Source: Defluviitaleaceae bacterium
GTDB taxonomy: Bacteria > Bacillota > Clostridia > Lachnospirales > WQUN01
Assembly: GCA_009781725.1 (NCBI GenBank)
Contig: WQVF01000037.1
Span: 1 to 35,291, forward strand
Length of the DNA stretch: 35,291 nucleotides
Reading direction: 5' to 3'
A program made the position numbers and the translations under genes. Below are positions 34,157 to 35,291 of the stretch, in pieces. A model generated the notes under the pieces. That model saw only the letters and a list, made by a program, of their open reading frames with translations, searched no databases and was not told the DNA's origin. The first letter of the stretch is position 1. Each line of letters begins with the position of its first letter.

Positions 34157-34888
34157 TTAGGGGAGATCAAAGAAGGGTGTCGGGTCTAATAAATCACGCC
34201 TTCTCTGATAATTTCTGGGGGGCACATAGTCGTACGATGTATTGCTGCGATTAGTCAAACTTCCTTCTGAAGTTCCCATAAAATATTCAAGATGTAGCAT
34301 AATTTCATTGATACCAGTCATGCGCGCCATTCGTGCTATTGGTTGTCCCTGCTCAACCCTTGAGCCCACACTAATTCCCGCCAGAGCATGAATTTCAGTA
34401 TACCTTACGATTCTGCCATTACTTTTTTCAATTGCTAATGCATTTGTTCCACGGTAAAAATGGTAATAGCTAATGACTACGCCATCTACAACTGCATACA
34501 CAAAAGGAAAATCATCTGCAGTAAGACCGTGTCTTATGTTAAATTCAGGAACAAAGTCAATTCCAGCATGATTTCGAGTGCCGCCGCTACGGGAAGCCCC
34601 AAAAGCTCTGAATGTGCCATCAACTGGAACTACTGGAACACTCACCGGCCTAACATATTGCACAGGTGGCGATATAGTAAACACCCTTCCTGTCGTAGCA
34701 CAAACATGAGCAAGACCATTAATACTACAAAACTCGAATGGCATATCTCCATGATGCATACCTGTATGAATAGTGCAATCATCATTTCGTGGTGTCGTAG
34801 CGTTATTGGCACCAAGTGTGCTTGGCGTTGGTGTGCTTGGGGAGCGATTACCCCCAGGTGTAATAACAGTGCTATTACCACCCGTCAC
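34157..34888 (-). CDS. M23 (LytM-like) peptidase domain protein, degenerate and probably truncated
   Basis: A 243-residue reading from a GTG start at 34888. Residues about 94-205 fit the M23 fold: NHAGIDF supplies His107 and Asp111 (metal ligands), TEIHAL supplies His167, and the family HxH motif reads MLH, so the first His is replaced by Met197 while His199 remains. Loss of that His suggests no or weak hydrolase activity, as in LytM scaffolds. There is no signal peptide; the frame is open upstream to a TGA near 34970 without an ATG. This suggests that the N-terminal half was lost or that the start is wrong. The N-terminal 90 residues are Thr/Pro-rich with three Cys. Confidence 0.65.
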   Translation of the reverse strand: MTGGNSTVITPGGNRSPSTPTPSTLGANNATTPRNDDCTIHTGMHHGDMPFEFCSINGLAHVCATTGRVFTISPPVQYVRPVSVPVVPVDGTFRAFGASRSGGTRNHAGIDFVPEFNIRHGLTADDFPFVYAVVDGVVISYYHFYRGTNALAIEKSNGRIVRYTEIHALAGISVGSRVEQGQPIARMARMTGINEIMLHLEYFMGTSEGSLTNRSNTSYDYVPPRNYQRRRDLLDPTPFFDLP

Positions 34889-34901
34889 GGTCTGACTCTT
34901 C

Positions 34902-34978
34902 CTGACAATCCGATTTTTGGTTGTCAGAAGAACTGTCCCTCTGTGACGGAAAGCCGCAGGATGACAAGAGAATCATCC
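34902..34978. repeat. Two short inverted repeats upstream of the M23-like gene
   Basis: CTGACAA (34902-34908) pairs with TTGTCAG (34921-34927) across a 12-base loop, and GGATGA (34959-34964) pairs with TCATCC (34973-34978). They fall where the missing N-terminal part of the M23-like gene would be. They may be remnants of a small mobile repeat. I see nothing else in 34889-34992. Confidence 0.4.
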
Positions 34979-34992
34979 CCATTTCACCTCAT

Positions 34993-35181
34993 TTACCGAT
35001 TAATTATCTCTAGTGTGCTAATATAGTGCCTACAACGAACCCCCCAATTTATGGCTTCAGTATACATCTGTACCGTAACAACAAATACACCACCTTGTGT
35101 ATTATCTCGGACAAAGATTCTGACGATTTTGCTATTCCATTCCTCTCCTTGGTATAAATAGATACTATTAACGCCAATCAA
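34993..35181 (-). CDS. Hypothetical short protein or gene remnant
   Basis: A 62-residue reading starting with TTG at 35181, containing YLYQGEEWNSKIVRIFVRD and ending TLEIINR. It has a sensible residue mix and alternating hydrophobics but no family I recognise, and the only ribosome-like site is weak. It could be a real small gene or the C-terminal remnant of a larger one. Beyond it, 35182-35291 holds no gene; AACGGCG near 35210 and GCGCCGTTT near 35273 form a possible long-range inverted repeat. Confidence 0.25.
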   Translation of the reverse strand: MIGVNSIYLYQGEEWNSKIVRIFVRDNTQGGVFVVTVQMYTEAINWGVRCRHYISTLEIINR

Positions 35182-35291
35182 GAGTTAGATTACCCCAAAA
35201 AGGAAGAAAAACGGCGAAAAGTGTGATAAATTGGATGAATGACCAAAGACAACCAACTAATCGCCCTTTATTGCGCCGTTTGTAATTATTA

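Overview
The window looks like a chromosomal piece of an uncultured anaerobic Firmicute (Clostridia), by inference. The signs are a class-1B dihydroorotate dehydrogenase (pyrD with pyrK), a type VII secretion ATPase of the EssC type, lipoprotein-anchored family-1 sugar transport, AGGAGG-type ribosome binding sites and sigma-A-like promoters. No rRNA, tRNA, CRISPR array, prophage or transposase gene was seen.

Layout. 1-333: end of a mazEF toxin-antitoxin pair (mazF is cut by the window edge). 576-6488: a sugar-uptake locus on the minus strand, with two ABC permeases (one broken by a frameshift), a large solute-binding lipoprotein, and a GH3 beta-xylosidase/beta-glucosidase with its own promoter. 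6489-7240: a non-coding stretch holding a long inverted repeat, a terminator, a 187-bp MITE-like element and paired GC-rich hairpins. 7241-9951: a translationally coupled pair, a P-loop ATPase and a TPR protein, with its own promoter; this is a poorly described STAND-like module. 10068-17120: a minus-strand pyrimidine operon pyrC-F-K-D-E followed, nearly without gaps, by a membrane glycosyltransferase and a GT2 glycosyltransferase. 17127-17201: back-to-back divergent promoters; the pyrC promoter predicts a leaderless mRNA. 17227-20273: Gfo/Idh/MocA dehydrogenase, thioredoxin-reductase-like flavoprotein lacking a normal NADPH motif, and a second Gfo/Idh/MocA dehydrogenase. 20380-21363: holA. 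21583-23100: GH51 arabinofuranosidase. 23105-34888: a minus-strand type VII secretion locus with essC, an EsaA/YueB-like protein with an aromatic heptad repeat, two membrane proteins sharing a domain I do not recognise, a stalk-domain lipoprotein and a degenerate M23 peptidase. 34889-35291 has only a doubtful small ORF and inverted repeats.

How the parts fit. GH3, the ABC genes and GH51 suggest use of plant arabinoxylan-type oligosaccharides. No transport ATPase is present, so a shared MsmX-like ATPase encoded elsewhere would be needed. The pyr operon makes UMP from carbamoyl-aspartate. The type VII locus has the motor and a putative cell-wall-spanning component, but no WXG100 substrate, EssB or EsaB inside the window.

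Most promising leads: (1) 18 consecutive heptads in the EsaA-like protein, 16 of them with an aromatic residue at the same position, plus a second aromatic arm beyond a proline-rich hinge; (2) a novel domain present three times in two neighbouring type VII-linked proteins; (3) the ATPase/TPR pair; (4) two copies of a 187-bp MITE, one inserted between the esaA-like gene and essC.
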